Origin: Tragulus kanchil | Taxonomy: Eukaryota > Chordata > Mammalia > Artiodactyla > Tragulidae | Length of the DNA: 64,000 nucleotides | NCBI GenBank assembly: GCA_022376925.1 | Contig: JAIOJX010000032.1 | Location: 199,574,939 to 199,638,938, forward strand | Direction: 5' to 3' | In this document: in pieces, positions 22,780 to 35,400 of the stretch | Position numbering within the stretch: position 1 is the stretch's first letter | How the letters are laid out: every line of letters begins with the position of its first letter | Translations under genes and position numbers: made by a program | Notes under the pieces: generated by a model | Seen by the model: only the letters and a program-made list of their open reading frames with translations | Told to the model about the DNA's origin: nothing | The model's database searches: none

Positions 22780-24114
22780 AACAATGAAAGGAACAAATAT
22801 TTCAAGTTCATTCAAGCTTTCTTTGTGGTTTCCAATAAATCATGGAATAAGAGAAAAAAAATTGTAATGTAGCAAGGAAATTAAAAAGAGAGAGAGAGAG
22901 AGAAGCTCTGAGCAAATTATTCAAAGGTCTTTCCATCAAGATTTCAGTTCAAATGACTAAACTGATGAATTTACTAAGATCCTAATTATGTGTAAAATAC
23001 AATTGAGAACAATCCCCTTGTTCCCCTACTCACAGGAAAATTAAGGAATTCAAATAATGTCATTAATGAATCACGGGACTATTTGTCATTTTCCAGGTGA
23101 TTCCAGCAAGCCTAGGCAGATACCTTACCAAGCATAACCACACTTCCAAGTTTCCTGCAGACACTTGAGAAAAACAAAATCAGAGAAACAGTAGACAGTA
23201 TGAGTATGTCTATAAGCATTCCTGTGGGTTGGTAAGGAGGCCTGGGTGTCCAAACCTTGGGAAAGACTCAAGATTCCACACTTTCTAGCACTATGGTTGC
23301 AAAGTTGGCCCTCCATGGATTTCTCACAGTATTGAAACCGAGGGCATTAGAAAAACTGCAAGGAAAGGATGAGAACTTTTTCTTTAGTCTTTGTTTCTGC
23401 TTTTCCCAAAGGCCTGCTGACATGGAGAAATCGATGGTAGAAAGTGACAAGGATCAAGAAGCCTACCCCTTGATGCCCAGGGTCTAGGAGTCACACTCCT
23501 CATCCCCAGTGCTTTCCCCTCAGTGGGAACTTGTGGTCATGGGTTTGGCGTGAGTGCTCTGAGGACAGGGAGCCAGAGGCAGAGCAGAAAAGGCATCATC
23601 CTTCATCACGCAGGCAGGGAAGGGTAAGAAGAGGAGGGAAGAGGAGCCACCCATGACTGAGTGTTGATTAATTACCAGTTTTGACAGTGACAGGAACGTG
23701 AAAAACAGAGCAGAGCAGAAAGGTAAAAAAGAAAAGAAAAAAAAAAAAAAAAGCAACTGCATAGCCTCCTACACAGAAAATAACTGTACCTCAAATTAGA
23801 AAAATCAGTTCATCACATCAGATGTCTGAGAGTCAGAATTTGAGAATCTGGAAACTATAAATAAACAAATACATCTCAAGGCTTGTATTTTCTGGAAGGC
23901 CCTGAACATCTAGAAGACCTAAAGGTAGGGTAAAACGATCTCTAAAAAACAGCTCTAGGTTTTTGTACATACATTTATTTCATTTGTATCCTGTGTGTCT
24001 TATTTCTGTAATGTTGACAGAGAAAAGCAACTGTGGTCAATAAGCAGAGACACTGAGCTCTCTCAGGGCTTACTGCCTAACCCCTCTTGGAAGTGAGCCT
24101 TTAGAATGCCTGGT
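22780..24114. other. Non-duplicated spacer, no gene established
   Basis: Single copy. It includes a short (GA)n tract (about 22886-22903), an A-run (23739-23752) and a 230 bp open frame (23257-23487). The final part of that frame (about 23421-23487) reads like protein, but it lacks a good splice acceptor. Confidence 0.5.
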
Positions 24115-24268
24115 TTCTTTTTTTTTTTTTTTTCCATTTTTTAATTTATTATTTTATTTATTTATCTTTTGGGGGGTGAGGTGGGGAGGGAGGGGGACGG
24201 GTGAGCCACTTCTATTGGTCTTTCATTTCTCTATTTTCATCCGTCTTTGTTCTTTGGCTCCTGTGGGT
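24115..24268 (-). mobile_element. CHR-like SINE, antisense 3' part only
   Basis: A T/TTTA-rich antisense tail is followed by 'gccacttctattggtctttc' and 'catccgtctttgttctttgg', the reverse complement of the 3' unit at 10018-10130. The tRNA head is missing; a hAT-like element begins just downstream. Confidence 0.75.
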
Positions 24269-24285
24269 GTGGGAGTCTTCTAAAG

Positions 24286-24475
24286 CAGGGGTCTACCACT
24301 TCCTGGATCTAATGCCTGATGATCTGAGGTGGAGCCAGTATAATAACAGAAATAAAGTACACAATAAATGTAATGTGCTTGAATCATTCCAAAACAGTCT
24401 CCCCAGCCCCCAGTCTGTGGAAAAACTTTCTTCCATGAAACCAATCCCTGGTGCCAAAAAGGTTGGGGACCACCG
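24286..24475. mobile_element. Short non-autonomous hAT-like DNA transposon
   Basis: 190 bp with imperfect inverted ends ('caggggtct' against 'ggttggggaccaccg') and a 7/8 bp flanking match (24278-24285 'ttctaaag', 24476-24483 'ctctaaag'), as expected of 8 bp hAT target duplications. Ends rich in 'ggttggggacc' are known from several mammalian hAT families; I do not assign a name. Confidence 0.6.
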
Positions 24476-24600
24476 CTCTAAAGGATATTTATTCCTTCCT
24501 TTCTTTCCCATCTTTTCCCAAGGACTGGCCTCCAAACTACCCAGAGGGGGAACACACCCTCCAGCTACCCTCTGGTGTGCTAGAAATTCCCAGTAGTTGT

Positions 24601-25708
24601 TCTTTTAGGTTACTGAATTCCATTCCTGGAAGGCCTCTGTGAAATGCTAAATATGTTCATTTGGAAGTCCCCAAAACAAACTGTCAACTTGACAATGTAG
24701 CCCAAGGCTAGGAACTTCCTAGCACTTTCTAGGAGCAGAGGGAAGGAAAAGATTCTGGGCTTTTGTTTATTTGTCGTTGTTCTTCTTCTTCTTTTGCATG
24801 TCAAAGGAAATCAGTTGAAATAATTCAAGCAGTCACTGGAAATGGGACAAAACAAAGGTTAGAGGAATTCTGAGAAAATACAATATCAGGGTTTGGGTCA
24901 AATGGAAATCGTGGTTACTCTAGGATCCCTGAAAGCTCTCCTAAAAAGTCTGTCTACCGAAATATTGTTGAAGTAGAAAACATCCTCTTAAAATTCTACT
25001 AATATCTTAGGACAATAGATCAAGTGTTTGAAGAAATTTAAAACACTCCTAATTTTAAATTTGTATGTAATTATTCTTGACAATACATTATGGGGTTGTC
25101 TTGTTGGATTGCATTTAATAACATCTGCATTCTGAAAAATCCTATCCTAGAATAAATTGACATCAGCAGATAATGTATTACAGAGCAGTGTTGCTCAGAA
25201 GTAATCAATATGTTTCATTTTTTTGTGTGTGTAGGAATTCTAAGATAATCTCAGCCAATAAAAAACATATTAGAAACCCTGCAACTCATTCAGGATACAT
25301 GAAGTTCTATTTTCCCATCCATATTATTTTCTTTTCTATACTAATCTCTTCAAGATCCTTCCATATAACTATGATTGAACCAAGTATTTAAAGAGATCCT
25401 CCTCCCACCCCACTAATTACTTTGGCCACTTGGAACCTCAATTTCATTTCAGAAGAGTCTTCTCAATAGTTAAAAAGTATTCAGAGCTTATAATAATTAA
25501 TAAACGCTGCTAAAATTTTACAAAACTAAACAGTAACTTACGCTCATAGTACTTAGAACAATGATTTCTACAAAGATAAATGCAAAAGCAAACTAACCTA
25601 AATTTAAATAAATTAGATTCCAAGACACTCATGCTTGTTCCTATTTTTCCCTGTCTCTCTTTTAACCATACCCCTTGTTCTGTGACACTGCTAATACACT
25701 ACTAAAGC
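24601..25708. repeat. Duplication J, copy 1
   Basis: Repeated at 25713-26818, offset 1111-1112 bp (one G lost near 24741/25852). I recognise no repeat family or gene inside. Confidence 0.95.
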
Positions 25709-25712
25709 GTAA

Positions 25713-26818
25713 TCTTTTAGGTTACTGAATTCCATTCCTGGAAGGCCTCTGTGAAATGCTAAATATGTTCATTTGGAAGTCCCCAAAACAAACTGTCAAC
25801 TTGACAATGTAGCCCAAGGCTAGGAACTTCCTAGCACTTTCTAGGAGCAGAGGAAGGAAAAGATTCTGGGCTTTTGTTTATTTGTCGTTGTTCTTCTTCT
25901 TCTTTTGCATGTCAAAGGAAATCAGTTGAAATAATTCAAGCAGTCACTGGAAATGGGACAAAACAAAGGTTAGAGGAATTCTGAGAAAATACAATATCAG
26001 GGTTTGGGTCAAATGGAAATCGTGGTTACTCTAGGATCCCTGAAAGCTCTCCTAAAAAGTCTGTCTACCGAAATATTGTTGAAGTAGAAAACATCCTCTT
26101 AAAATTCTACTAATATCTTAGGACAATAGATCAAGTGTTTGAAGAAATTTAAAACACTCCTAATTTTAAATTTGTATGTAATTATTCTTGACAATACATT
26201 ATGGGGTTGTCTTGTTGGATTGCATTTAATAACATCTGCATTCTGAAAAATCCTATCCTAGAATAAATTGACATCAGCAGATAATGTATTACAGAGCAGT
26301 GTTGCTCAGAAGTAATCAATATGTTTCATTTTTTTGTGTGTGTAGGAATTCTAAGATAATCTCAGCCAATAAAAAACATATTAGAAACCCTGCAACTCAT
26401 TCAGGATACATGAAGTTCTATTTTCCCATCCATATTATTTTCTTTTCTATACTAATCTCTTCAAGATCCTTCCATATAACTATGATTGAACCAAGTATTT
26501 AAAGAGATCCTCCTCCCACCCCACTAATTACTTTGGCCACTTGGAACCTCAATTTCATTTCAGAAGAGTCTTCTCAATAGTTAAAAAGTATTCAGAGCTT
26601 ATAATAATTAATAAACGCTGCTAAAATTTTACAAAACTAAACAGTAACTTACGCTCATAGTACTTAGAACAATGATTTCTACAAAGATAAATGCAAAAGC
26701 AAACTAACCTAAATTTAAATAAATTAGATTCCAAGACACTCATGCTTGTTCCTATTTTTCCCTGTCTCTCTTTTAACCATACCCCTTGTTCTGTGACACT
26801 GCTAATACACTACTAAAG
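25713..26818. repeat. Duplication J, copy 2
   Basis: Second copy of 24601-25708. Its last 177 bases (26642 on) are also the start of pair K and occur a third time at 27699. Confidence 0.95.
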
Positions 26819-27698
26819 GCTGAAATAAATCTCTCCAACCAATCTCTCACCTATGCAGTTTAAAACCAGAGACAGGTCCAGAGGGTGAAATCCATCTCTC
26901 TTTTCCCTTTAGTGTTCTCTTTAATTTATGTTCCTTTAAACATCACTATTCTTATTTAGAGGCTACAGGATATTTATATTATCACCACTCTTCCCAGAAG
27001 TTCAACTCTTTTCGCATATATCTTATTATTCTTTTCAAAATCCTTCTATGACAAAGCCAAAGAGTAGGTTTACTGTTTGGCTACTTCTATATTAGAATGG
27101 TAGCCAGGTTTTTTCACATCCTGCTTTTCTGAGCATATCAAACCCATTCTTCCCAGTGACAAACTGCACACAGTTGGTGCTCAACCATGTTAGTCAGACT
27201 CCCAGAGCTGGAAGGGATCTTTGGGAACATCTCAGAACAGTGATTCTGAGAGCCAAGAAGATGAAAACACTTGTCTATCCTCCAGTGTTCCCTCACTATA
27301 CTGGATCAAACAGTGTTGGTTTGGTAACTACTGCAAAATGGGATATAGTTGATTAATAATGTTACAGTAGTTTCAGATGAAGAGTGAAGGGACTCAACCA
27401 TACATATCCATGCATCCATTCTCCTCCAACCCTCCTCCCATCCAGGCTGGCATATAACATTGTGCAGACTTTCACGTGTTAGACAATAGATCCTGTTCGG
27501 TGATTTATCTTAAACATATTAAGTGCTTTAATCTTGACAACTGTACCTAAAATATGCACTATTATTATCCTCAGATTATCACATTTTACAGATTAGAATC
27601 ACAGACCTAGAGAAGCTTAGGAACATGGTTAAGCGGCACAGCTAGTGAACAGAAGAACCAAGATCCAAATTCCATTCTAACTCCGACACCCAAGTTCC
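26642..27698. repeat. Duplication K, copy 1
   Basis: Repeated at 27699-28762, offset 1057 bp, with no differences that I see. The join uses the 7 bp word 'cagtaac', present at both block ends. Confidence 0.95.
27480..27695 (-). mobile_element. MIR fragment
   Basis: Antisense MIR order: 'attattatcctcag', 'cattttacagattag', 'cacagctagtgaacagaaga', then the region before the tRNA head. Duplicated at 28537-28752. Confidence 0.65.
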
Positions 27699-28762
27699 CA
27701 GTAACTTACGCTCATAGTACTTAGAACAATGATTTCTACAAAGATAAATGCAAAAGCAAACTAACCTAAATTTAAATAAATTAGATTCCAAGACACTCAT
27801 GCTTGTTCCTATTTTTCCCTGTCTCTCTTTTAACCATACCCCTTGTTCTGTGACACTGCTAATACACTACTAAAGGCTGAAATAAATCTCTCCAACCAAT
27901 CTCTCACCTATGCAGTTTAAAACCAGAGACAGGTCCAGAGGGTGAAATCCATCTCTCTTTTCCCTTTAGTGTTCTCTTTAATTTATGTTCCTTTAAACAT
28001 CACTATTCTTATTTAGAGGCTACAGGATATTTATATTATCACCACTCTTCCCAGAAGTTCAACTCTTTTCGCATATATCTTATTATTCTTTTCAAAATCC
28101 TTCTATGACAAAGCCAAAGAGTAGGTTTACTGTTTGGCTACTTCTATATTAGAATGGTAGCCAGGTTTTTTCACATCCTGCTTTTCTGAGCATATCAAAC
28201 CCATTCTTCCCAGTGACAAACTGCACACAGTTGGTGCTCAACCATGTTAGTCAGACTCCCAGAGCTGGAAGGGATCTTTGGGAACATCTCAGAACAGTGA
28301 TTCTGAGAGCCAAGAAGATGAAAACACTTGTCTATCCTCCAGTGTTCCCTCACTATACTGGATCAAACAGTGTTGGTTTGGTAACTACTGCAAAATGGGA
28401 TATAGTTGATTAATAATGTTACAGTAGTTTCAGATGAAGAGTGAAGGGACTCAACCATACATATCCATGCATCCATTCTCCTCCAACCCTCCTCCCATCC
28501 AGGCTGGCATATAACATTGTGCAGACTTTCACGTGTTAGACAATAGATCCTGTTCGGTGATTTATCTTAAACATATTAAGTGCTTTAATCTTGACAACTG
28601 TACCTAAAATATGCACTATTATTATCCTCAGATTATCACATTTTACAGATTAGAATCACAGACCTAGAGAAGCTTAGGAACATGGTTAAGCGGCACAGCT
28701 AGTGAACAGAAGAACCAAGATCCAAATTCCATTCTAACTCCGACACCCAAGTTCCCAGTAAC
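27699..28762. repeat. Duplication K, copy 2
   Basis: Second copy of 26642-27698, ending in 'cccagtaac' before new sequence. Confidence 0.95.
28537..28752 (-). mobile_element. MIR fragment, duplicate of 27480-27695
   Basis: Same fragment in block K copy 2. Confidence 0.65.
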
Positions 28763-28939
28763 TATATCTATTGTTATAAGGTAGAATGTGACCAATAACT
28801 AGTGAGCATTGCCTGTTTCAGCAGCTCCTTTGTTTCTATAACTGCCTAAGCATTCCTTTCGAGATATTCTTTTGAGAATCAATTTTTCTGTTAAATGGTA
28901 AGACAGCCTCACACACTGCCATTGGAATATTCCTATGGA

Positions 28940-29165
28940 TTAATAGCATTTAATACAGTGGAAAGGTCAGAACTTTAAATTGGGACTCATTAGCAGCCAA
29001 ATTCATATTCTGTCAATTACCTGCTAAGTAGTTTCGGGCAAACTTGACTTCTTTGAGTCTCAGTAGGCTGTTCTAAGAGTATGTTGCTAAAAGGCTTCAA
29101 AATTTTAGGCCAAATGCCTGGCAAATATGGTGTTGTTAATTAATAGCATCTATTATTATTATTAC
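28940..29165 (+). mobile_element. MIR fragment
   Basis: Sense MIR order: 'tcaattacctgctaagtag', 'gggcaaacttgacttctttg', 'gagtctcagtaggctg', then 'gcctggcaaatatgg' and a TTATTATTATTA end. Single copy. Confidence 0.6.
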
Positions 29166-29523
29166 TAAATGGAAAGCTCTTCTATTTGTCCATTTTTTGC
29201 CATGATGCTGCAAAAATTAGAGCACTTTCTATTTTCTGTCTGTCAGTGGACAGATTATGCCACGATTCCAATATAAGTTTCTACATGGAGACTTAGAATG
29301 TCAGAACTTGGATAGATCCTTAGTCGTCCTGGTTTTATGACTCCTATGCCAATGGACAGACGTTTTCAGGCCACTTTGATCCACCACCATCAAAAGGCTA
29401 CCTCCCTGCAGAGTAGTCATCAGACCAATTGGTTGCACTAGTTGTCTTTATCTGTCATGAATCTATGATCTGCCCTTATCTGGCTACTGGTGATGCCTTT
29501 GCATTTCAGCTTGCTCTTCTTGT

Positions 29524-29743
29524 AGATGTGCTAAGTAGCTTTAGTTGCGTCCAACTCTTTGCAACCCTATGGAGTGTTGTCCGCCAGGCTCTTCTGTCCA
29601 TGGGATTCTCCAGGCAAGAATACCGGACTGGGTTGCCATGTCCTCCTCCAGGGGATCTTCCCAACCCAAAGATCAAACCTGTATCTCTTACAGATCCTGC
29701 ACTGGCAGGTGGGTTCATCACCACTAGCACCACCTGCAAAGCC
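29524..29743 (-). mobile_element. Bov-tA SINE, antisense
   Basis: Complete antisense element. Probable 8 bp target-site duplication 'cttgctct' at 29510-29517 and 29744-29751. Single copy. Confidence 0.85.
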
Positions 29744-30051
29744 CTTGCTCTCCGTACTTCCATAATTTATTTGATTTGGTGTCTGGCCTGTGTTCTAATG
29801 TTGAAATACTGGAGTGATAAATTCTCTTTAGTTCACCAGTCTTTTGTGCTGTGCATAGCAGTACCCTCAGAACTCTACTCTGGGTGACATGGACAGGCCC
29901 TCATTCAAAGACCACAAGAGAGTATTGCCTGCTTGGGGACTCTTCGCTGGCCTCTTTTGGCTTCCAGTCTCTATACCCAAGGCACACAGAGGCCCTGATT
30001 CACCGGAGGTGGGATGCTCTATGGGACGTATATATCTAGCACGTATATATC

Positions 30052-31155
30052 TGATCCATACTGAATTTTTGTTCCTACCATGCTTTAGATTATGTGTGGT
30101 TTTTATAACTGAAACCTTGAAGACACTTGATAGGGCATAATTCTTTCATAATTGTCAGTGTGAACTCATTCTCAACAGTTTCTAAGAGAGAGTATAATAG
30201 AAGGTTAAGATAAGGAGTTATATAAAGGAATTATTTACAAAACATAGATAGTCACAGATGTAGAAAACAAACTTATAGCTACCAAGGGGGTAAAGAGGGG
30301 AAGAGATAAATTGAGAGATTGGGACTGACATATACACACTACTATCTATAAACTAGGTAACTAATAAGGGCCTACTGAATAGCACAGAGAACTACATAGG
30401 AAAACAATCTAAAAAAGAGTGAATATATATATGAATAGTTGATTTATTTTGCTGTACAGCAGAAAGTAACATGACATTTAAATCAATTATACTTCAATAA
30501 AACTTTAGAAAAAAAAGAAATTAAGAACCAGAAGAGATTCTAAATAAACCAGAACATTCCCTTTTGTCCACCTTGTATCTCCACCAGCAAATTCAGCATT
30601 CCAGAGGACTCTAACATTAGTTCCTTTTTCTGGGATTCTCTGGATTAGAACAAGAATGGTTGTGACCTCTTTGGATCTAAACCTTGGAGAACTGAAAGAA
30701 TCAGATAGTATCATAATTTGGACATTCACCTTCAGAGCACAGCAGAACCATGAAGATATCTCACTGACAGCAATGACCCTAATGAATCCTGAGTTCCAGA
30801 AAATAAGAACAGCTAAGTGTCCATTAGAAAATGACCAGTGGTTAATACTGTCTTTGCAAAACCTGAACCTTTAAAATACAGATTTCTTTTTTTTACAAGT
30901 ACTTAGACTTGAATCCAATCACTTTTTCAGTAAGAGTTATTGAATACTTATTAAGAACCATGAACGCTAGGAGTTCATGGGTTTAGAAAGAAGAAAAAGG
31001 AAAAGAAGAGAAGAATGATGTCAGTTCAGTGGGGAAAAGTTGATACTTTACTGTCAAGCACTGAGTGATGACAATAAATTTTCAATAAGGATTATAGACC
31101 TGTTCAACTGAATATGAAATGCCTCCATGACAAGCATACAGGCATGGCTCATTTT
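30052..31155. repeat. Duplication L, copy 1
   Basis: Repeated at 31156-32260, offset 1104 bp. It ends about 17 bp into the 5' end of the Tigger element, so that transposon appears with a severed start here. Confidence 0.95.
30235..30517 (+). mobile_element. L1 3' end (ruminant type)
   Basis: Matches the 3' UTR order of ruminant L1: 'cagatgtagaaaacaaac', 'gggactgacatatacacac', 'ctgaatagcacagagaac', 'ttttgctgtacagcag', then 'atacttcaataaaac' and an A-rich end. Heavily 5'-truncated, as most L1 copies are. Duplicated at 31339-31621. Confidence 0.85.
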
Positions 31156-32260
31156 TGATCCATACTGAATTTTTGTTCCTACCATGCTTTAGATTATGTG
31201 TGGTTTTTATAACTGAAACCTTGAAGACACTTGATAGGGCATAATTCTTTCATAATTGTCAGTGTGAACTCATTCTCAACAGTTTCTAAGAGAGAGTATA
31301 ATAGAAGGTTAAGATAAGGAGTTATATAAAGGAATTATTTACAAAACATAGATAGTCACAGATGTAGAAAACAAACTTATAGCTACCAAGGGGGTAAAGA
31401 GGGGAAGAGATAAATTGAGAGATTGGGACTGACATATACACACTACTATCTATAAACTAGGTAACTAATAAGGGCCTACTGAATAGCACAGAGAACTACA
31501 TAGGAAAACAATCTAAAAAAGAGTGAATATATATATGAATAGTTGATTTATTTTGCTGTACAGCAGAAAGTAACATGACATTTAAATCAATTATACTTCA
31601 ATAAAACTTTAGAAAAAAAAGAAATTAAGAACCAGAAGAGATTCTAAATAAACCAGAACATTCCCTTTTGTCCACCTTGTATCTCCACCAGCAAATTCAG
31701 CATTCCAGAGGACTCTAACATTAGTTCCTTTTTCTGGGATTCTCTGGATTAGAACAAGAATGGTTGTGACCTCTTTGGATCTAAACCTTGGAGAACTGAA
31801 AGAATCAGATAGTATCATAATTTGGACATTCACCTTCAGAGCACAGCAGAACCATGAAGATATCTCACTGACAGCAATGACCCTAATGAATCCTGAGTTC
31901 CAGAAAATAAGAACAGCTAAGTGTCCATTAGAAAATGACCAGTGGTTAATACTGTCTTTGCAAAACCTGAACCTTTAAAATACAGATTTCTTTTTTTTAC
32001 AAGTACTTAGACTTGAATCCAATCACTTTTTCAGTAAGAGTTATTGAATACTTATTAAGAACCATGAACGCTAGGGAGTTCATGGGTTTAGAAAGAAGAA
32101 AAAGGAAAAGAAGAGAAGAATGATGTCAGTTCAGTGGGGAAAAGTTGATACTTTACTGTCAAGCACTGAGTGATGACAATAAATTTTCAATAAGGATTAT
32201 AGACCTGTTCAACTGAATATGAAATGCCTCCATGACAAGCATACAGGCATGGCTCATTTT
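31156..32260. repeat. Duplication L, copy 2
   Basis: Second copy of 30052-31155, differing by one G near 30970/32075. Confidence 0.95.
31339..31621 (+). mobile_element. L1 3' end, duplicate of 30235-30517
   Basis: Same element in block L copy 2. Confidence 0.85.
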
Positions 32261-32927
32261 ATCATGCCTCACTGTATAGTACTTGGCAGATATTGTGCTT
32301 TTTACACATTGAAGGTTTGTGCACAAACCTTCAATAGGTCGAGCACATCTCCTGGCACCATTTTTCTAACACCATTTTCTCCCTTCATGTCTCTGTGTCA
32401 CATTTTGGTAACCCTTGCAATATTTCAGTTTTTTTCAATATCATTAAATTTATTGCAGTGATCTGTAATTGGTGATGTTGACAATTGTACTGTTTTAGAG
32501 TATTCATAAAAGATGATGAACTTAATCCATCCATGTTGTATGTGTTCCAACTGCTCCACCAAATGGCCATTCCCCATCACACTCTCTCCTCACTGTCCTT
32601 CCTATTCCCCGAAACATGAGATTGAAACTAGGTCAGTTAACAACCGTGCAATGACCTCCAAATGTTCAAGTGAAAGGAAAACTCACATGTCTCTCATTTA
32701 AAATAAAAGTTAGAAATTATTAAATGGAGTCAGGAAGACATGTCAAAAGCCAAAATAGGATGAAAGTTAGGCCTTTTGCACTAAAAAGTTAGTCAACTTG
32801 TGAGGGCAAAGGAACAGTTCTTGAAGGAAATTAGAAGTGCTACTTCAGTGAACACAAGAATGATAAGAAAGCTACCAGACTTATTGCTGACTTGGAGGAA
32901 ATTTTAGTGGTCTGGTTAGAAGAACAA
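32244..32927 (+). mobile_element. Tigger1-like 5' part, duplicate cut off by block edge
   Basis: Begins 'caggcatggctcatttt' and runs about 680 bp, then stops at the duplication border. The full-length version starts at 33287. Confidence 0.85.
32308..32335. repeat. Perfect 28 bp palindrome (in the duplicated Tigger part)
   Basis: The 14-base arm 'attgaaggtttgtg' is followed immediately by its exact reverse complement. The same palindrome is at 33351-33378. It lies in the Tigger 5' leader. Confidence 0.9.
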
Positions 32928-32930
32928 TGA

Positions 32931-33970
32931 ACTGAGTTCCAGAAAATAAGAACCTGAGCTAAGTTTTCCATTAGAAAATGACCAGTGGTTAATACTGTCT
33001 TTGCAAAACCTGAACCTTTAAAATACAGATTTCTTTTTTTTACAAGTACTTAGACTTGAATCCAATCACTTTTTCAGTAAGAGTTATTGAATACTTATTA
33101 AGAACCATGAACGCTAGGGAGTTCATGGGTTTAGAAAGAAGAAAAAGGAAAAGAAGAGAAGAATGATGTCAGTTCAGTGGGGAAAAGTTGATACTTTACT
33201 GTCAAGCACTGAGTGATGACAATAAATTTTCAATAAGGATTATAGACCTGTTCAACTGAATATGAAATGCCTCCATGACAAGCATACAGGCATGGCTCAT
33301 TTTATCATGCCTCACTGTATAGTACTTGGCAGATATTGTGCTTTTTACACATTGAAGGTTTGTGCACAAACCTTCAATAGGTCGAGCACATCTCCTGGCA
33401 CCATTTTTCTAACACCATTTTCTCCCTTCATGTCTCTGTGTCACATTTTGGTAACCCTTGCAATATTTCAGTTTTTTTCAATATCATTAAATTTATTGCA
33501 GTGATCTGTAATTGGTGATGTTGACAATTGTACTGTTTTAGAGTATTCATAAAAGATGATGAACTTAATCCATCCATGTTGTATGTGTTCCAACTGCTCC
33601 ACCAAATGGCCATTCCCCATCACACTCTCTCCTCACTGTCCTTCCTATTCCCCGAAACATGAGATTGAAACTAGGTCAGTTAACAACCGTGCAATGACCT
33701 CCAAATGTTCAAGTGAAAGGAAAACTCACATGTCTCTCATTTAAAATAAAAGTTAGAAATTATTAAATGGAGTCAGGAAGACATGTCAAAAGCCAAAATA
33801 GGATGAAAGTTAGGCCTTTTGCACTAAAAAGTTAGTCAACTTGTGAGGGCAAAGGAACAGTTCTTGAAGGAAATTAGAAGTGCTACTTCAGTGAACACAA
33901 GAATGATAAGAAAGCTACCAGACTTATTGCTGACTTGGAGGAAATTTTAGTGGTCTGGTTAGAAGAACAA
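32931..33970. repeat. Duplication M, copy 2
   Basis: Second copy of 31893-32927. It continues into the rest of the Tigger element and so represents the true downstream context. Confidence 0.95.
33351..33378. repeat. Perfect 28 bp palindrome in the Tigger leader
   Basis: Same as 32308-32335, here in the full-length transposon. Confidence 0.9.
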
Positions 33971-35310
33971 GCCAGCCACACATTCCCTTAAGCCAAAATC
34001 TAATCTGGAGTGAGGCCCTAACACCCTTCAATTCTATGAAAGCAGAGAGGGATGAGGAAACTACAGAAGAAAAGTCTGAAGCTAGCAACAGTGTTTGGCT
34101 CATGAGGTTTAAGGAAAGAAGCTGTCTTCATTATACAAATAAAGTGCAAAATGAAGCAGCAAGTAGTGCTGTAGAAGCTTCAGTAAATTATCCAGATCTT
34201 CCTAAGATAATGAATGAAGGTGGTTACACAAAGTCCAGATTTTCAATACACAAACAGCTTTACAATGGAAGAACATGCCATCCAGGTTTTCATAGCTAGA
34301 GAGGAAAAGTCAATGGCTGGCTTCAAAGGACAGGCTGACTCTCTTGTTAGGGGTTCACAAAGCTGGTGACTTTAAATAGAAACCAATGTTCATTTAGCAT
34401 TCTGAAAATTTGAGGACCCTTAAGAATTATGCTAAATCCACTCTGCCTGTGTTTTATAAATGGAAAAGCAAAGCCTGAATGACAGCACATCTGTTTACAA
34501 CATGGTTTATTGAATATTTTAAGCCACTGTTGAGACTCACTGCTCAGAAAAAATTCCTTTCAATATATTACTGCTCATTGACAATGCACCTGCTTACCCA
34601 CAAGCTCTGATGGAGATGTACAAGATTAATGTTGTTTCCATGCTTGCTAACATAACATTCATTCTAGAGCTCATAGATCAAGGAGTAATTTTGACTTTCA
34701 AGTTTTACTATTTAAAAAATACATTCCACAGGACTATATCTGCCATAGATAGTGACTCTTTTGATGGATCAGGGCAAAAAAAAAAAAAAAAAAAAAAATG
34801 AAACCATTATGTAAACTATTCACAATTCTAAATGTCATCCATTTGGGATTCATAGGAAGAGGTCAAAATATCAACATTAACAAGAGTTGGAAGAACTTGA
34901 TTCCAAACCTCACAGATGACTTTGAGAGATACACAACTTCATGGAGGAAGCAACTGCTGAAAATGGCAAAAGAACTAGAATTAGATGGGTCATGTGAAGA
35001 TGTGGCTGAATGGCTGTTATCTCATAATAAAACTTCCATGAAGCTATTTCTTACAGATTAACAAAGCAAGTGGTTTCTTGAGATAGCTTCTACTCCTAGT
35101 GAAGATGCTATGAAGAGATCTGAAATTCAGACAACAAAGAATTTAGAATGTTATACAAACTTAGTTGATAAAGGAATGGCAGTGTTCAAGAGCACTGACT
35201 CCAATTCTCAAGAAGCTTCTGTGGGCAAAATGCTATCAAACAGCAATGCTTACTATAGAGAAGTCATTCAGGAAAGGAAAAGTCAACCAATGCAGCAAAC
35301 CTCAGTATAA
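33694..35310 (+). pseudogene. Broken Tigger (pogo-family) transposase
   Basis: Tigger transposases have an N-terminal CENP-B-like helix-turn-helix region and a DDE catalytic core; their role is cut-and-paste of their own element in the nucleus. Here the ATG at 33694 starts MTSKCSSERKTHMSLI and meets a stop after 16 codons. The rest continues through several frames with stops. Recognisable pieces: about 34036-34299 (linker region with ASVNYPDLPKIMNEGGYTKS), the catalytic-core motif [10 protein letters not shown] at about 34570-34600 with its Asp kept, 34798-35061 (core end), and 35110-35310, a C-terminal piece containing VGKMLSNSNAYYREV. An A-run of about 24 bases replaces part of the core, and a SINE lies just after the coding end. 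Not functional. Confidence 0.85.
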
Positions 35311-35400
35311 TCTTATTCTAAGCAATGGCCCAGACACCCCAGTGTTCAGCAAACACCATCCTGGTCAGTCAGCGGTAACACAGACGCAAGACTCTCTACA

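Larger units (their letters stand above)
31893..32927. repeat. Duplication M, copy 1
   Basis: Repeated at 32931-33970, offset 1039-1043 bp. Its first 370 bases also belong to pair L, giving three copies (30789, 31893 and 32932 onward). The third begins with small insertions that corrupt the first 35 bases. Confidence 0.95.

Noticed and set aside
23421..23487. Protein-like end of the frame at 23257-23487
   Set aside because: No adequate splice acceptor next to it and no family recognised.
29429..29887. 152-codon open frame on the + strand
   Set aside because: Its middle is the antisense Bov-tA SINE at 29524-29743, whose reading frames are often open. There is no start or splice context.
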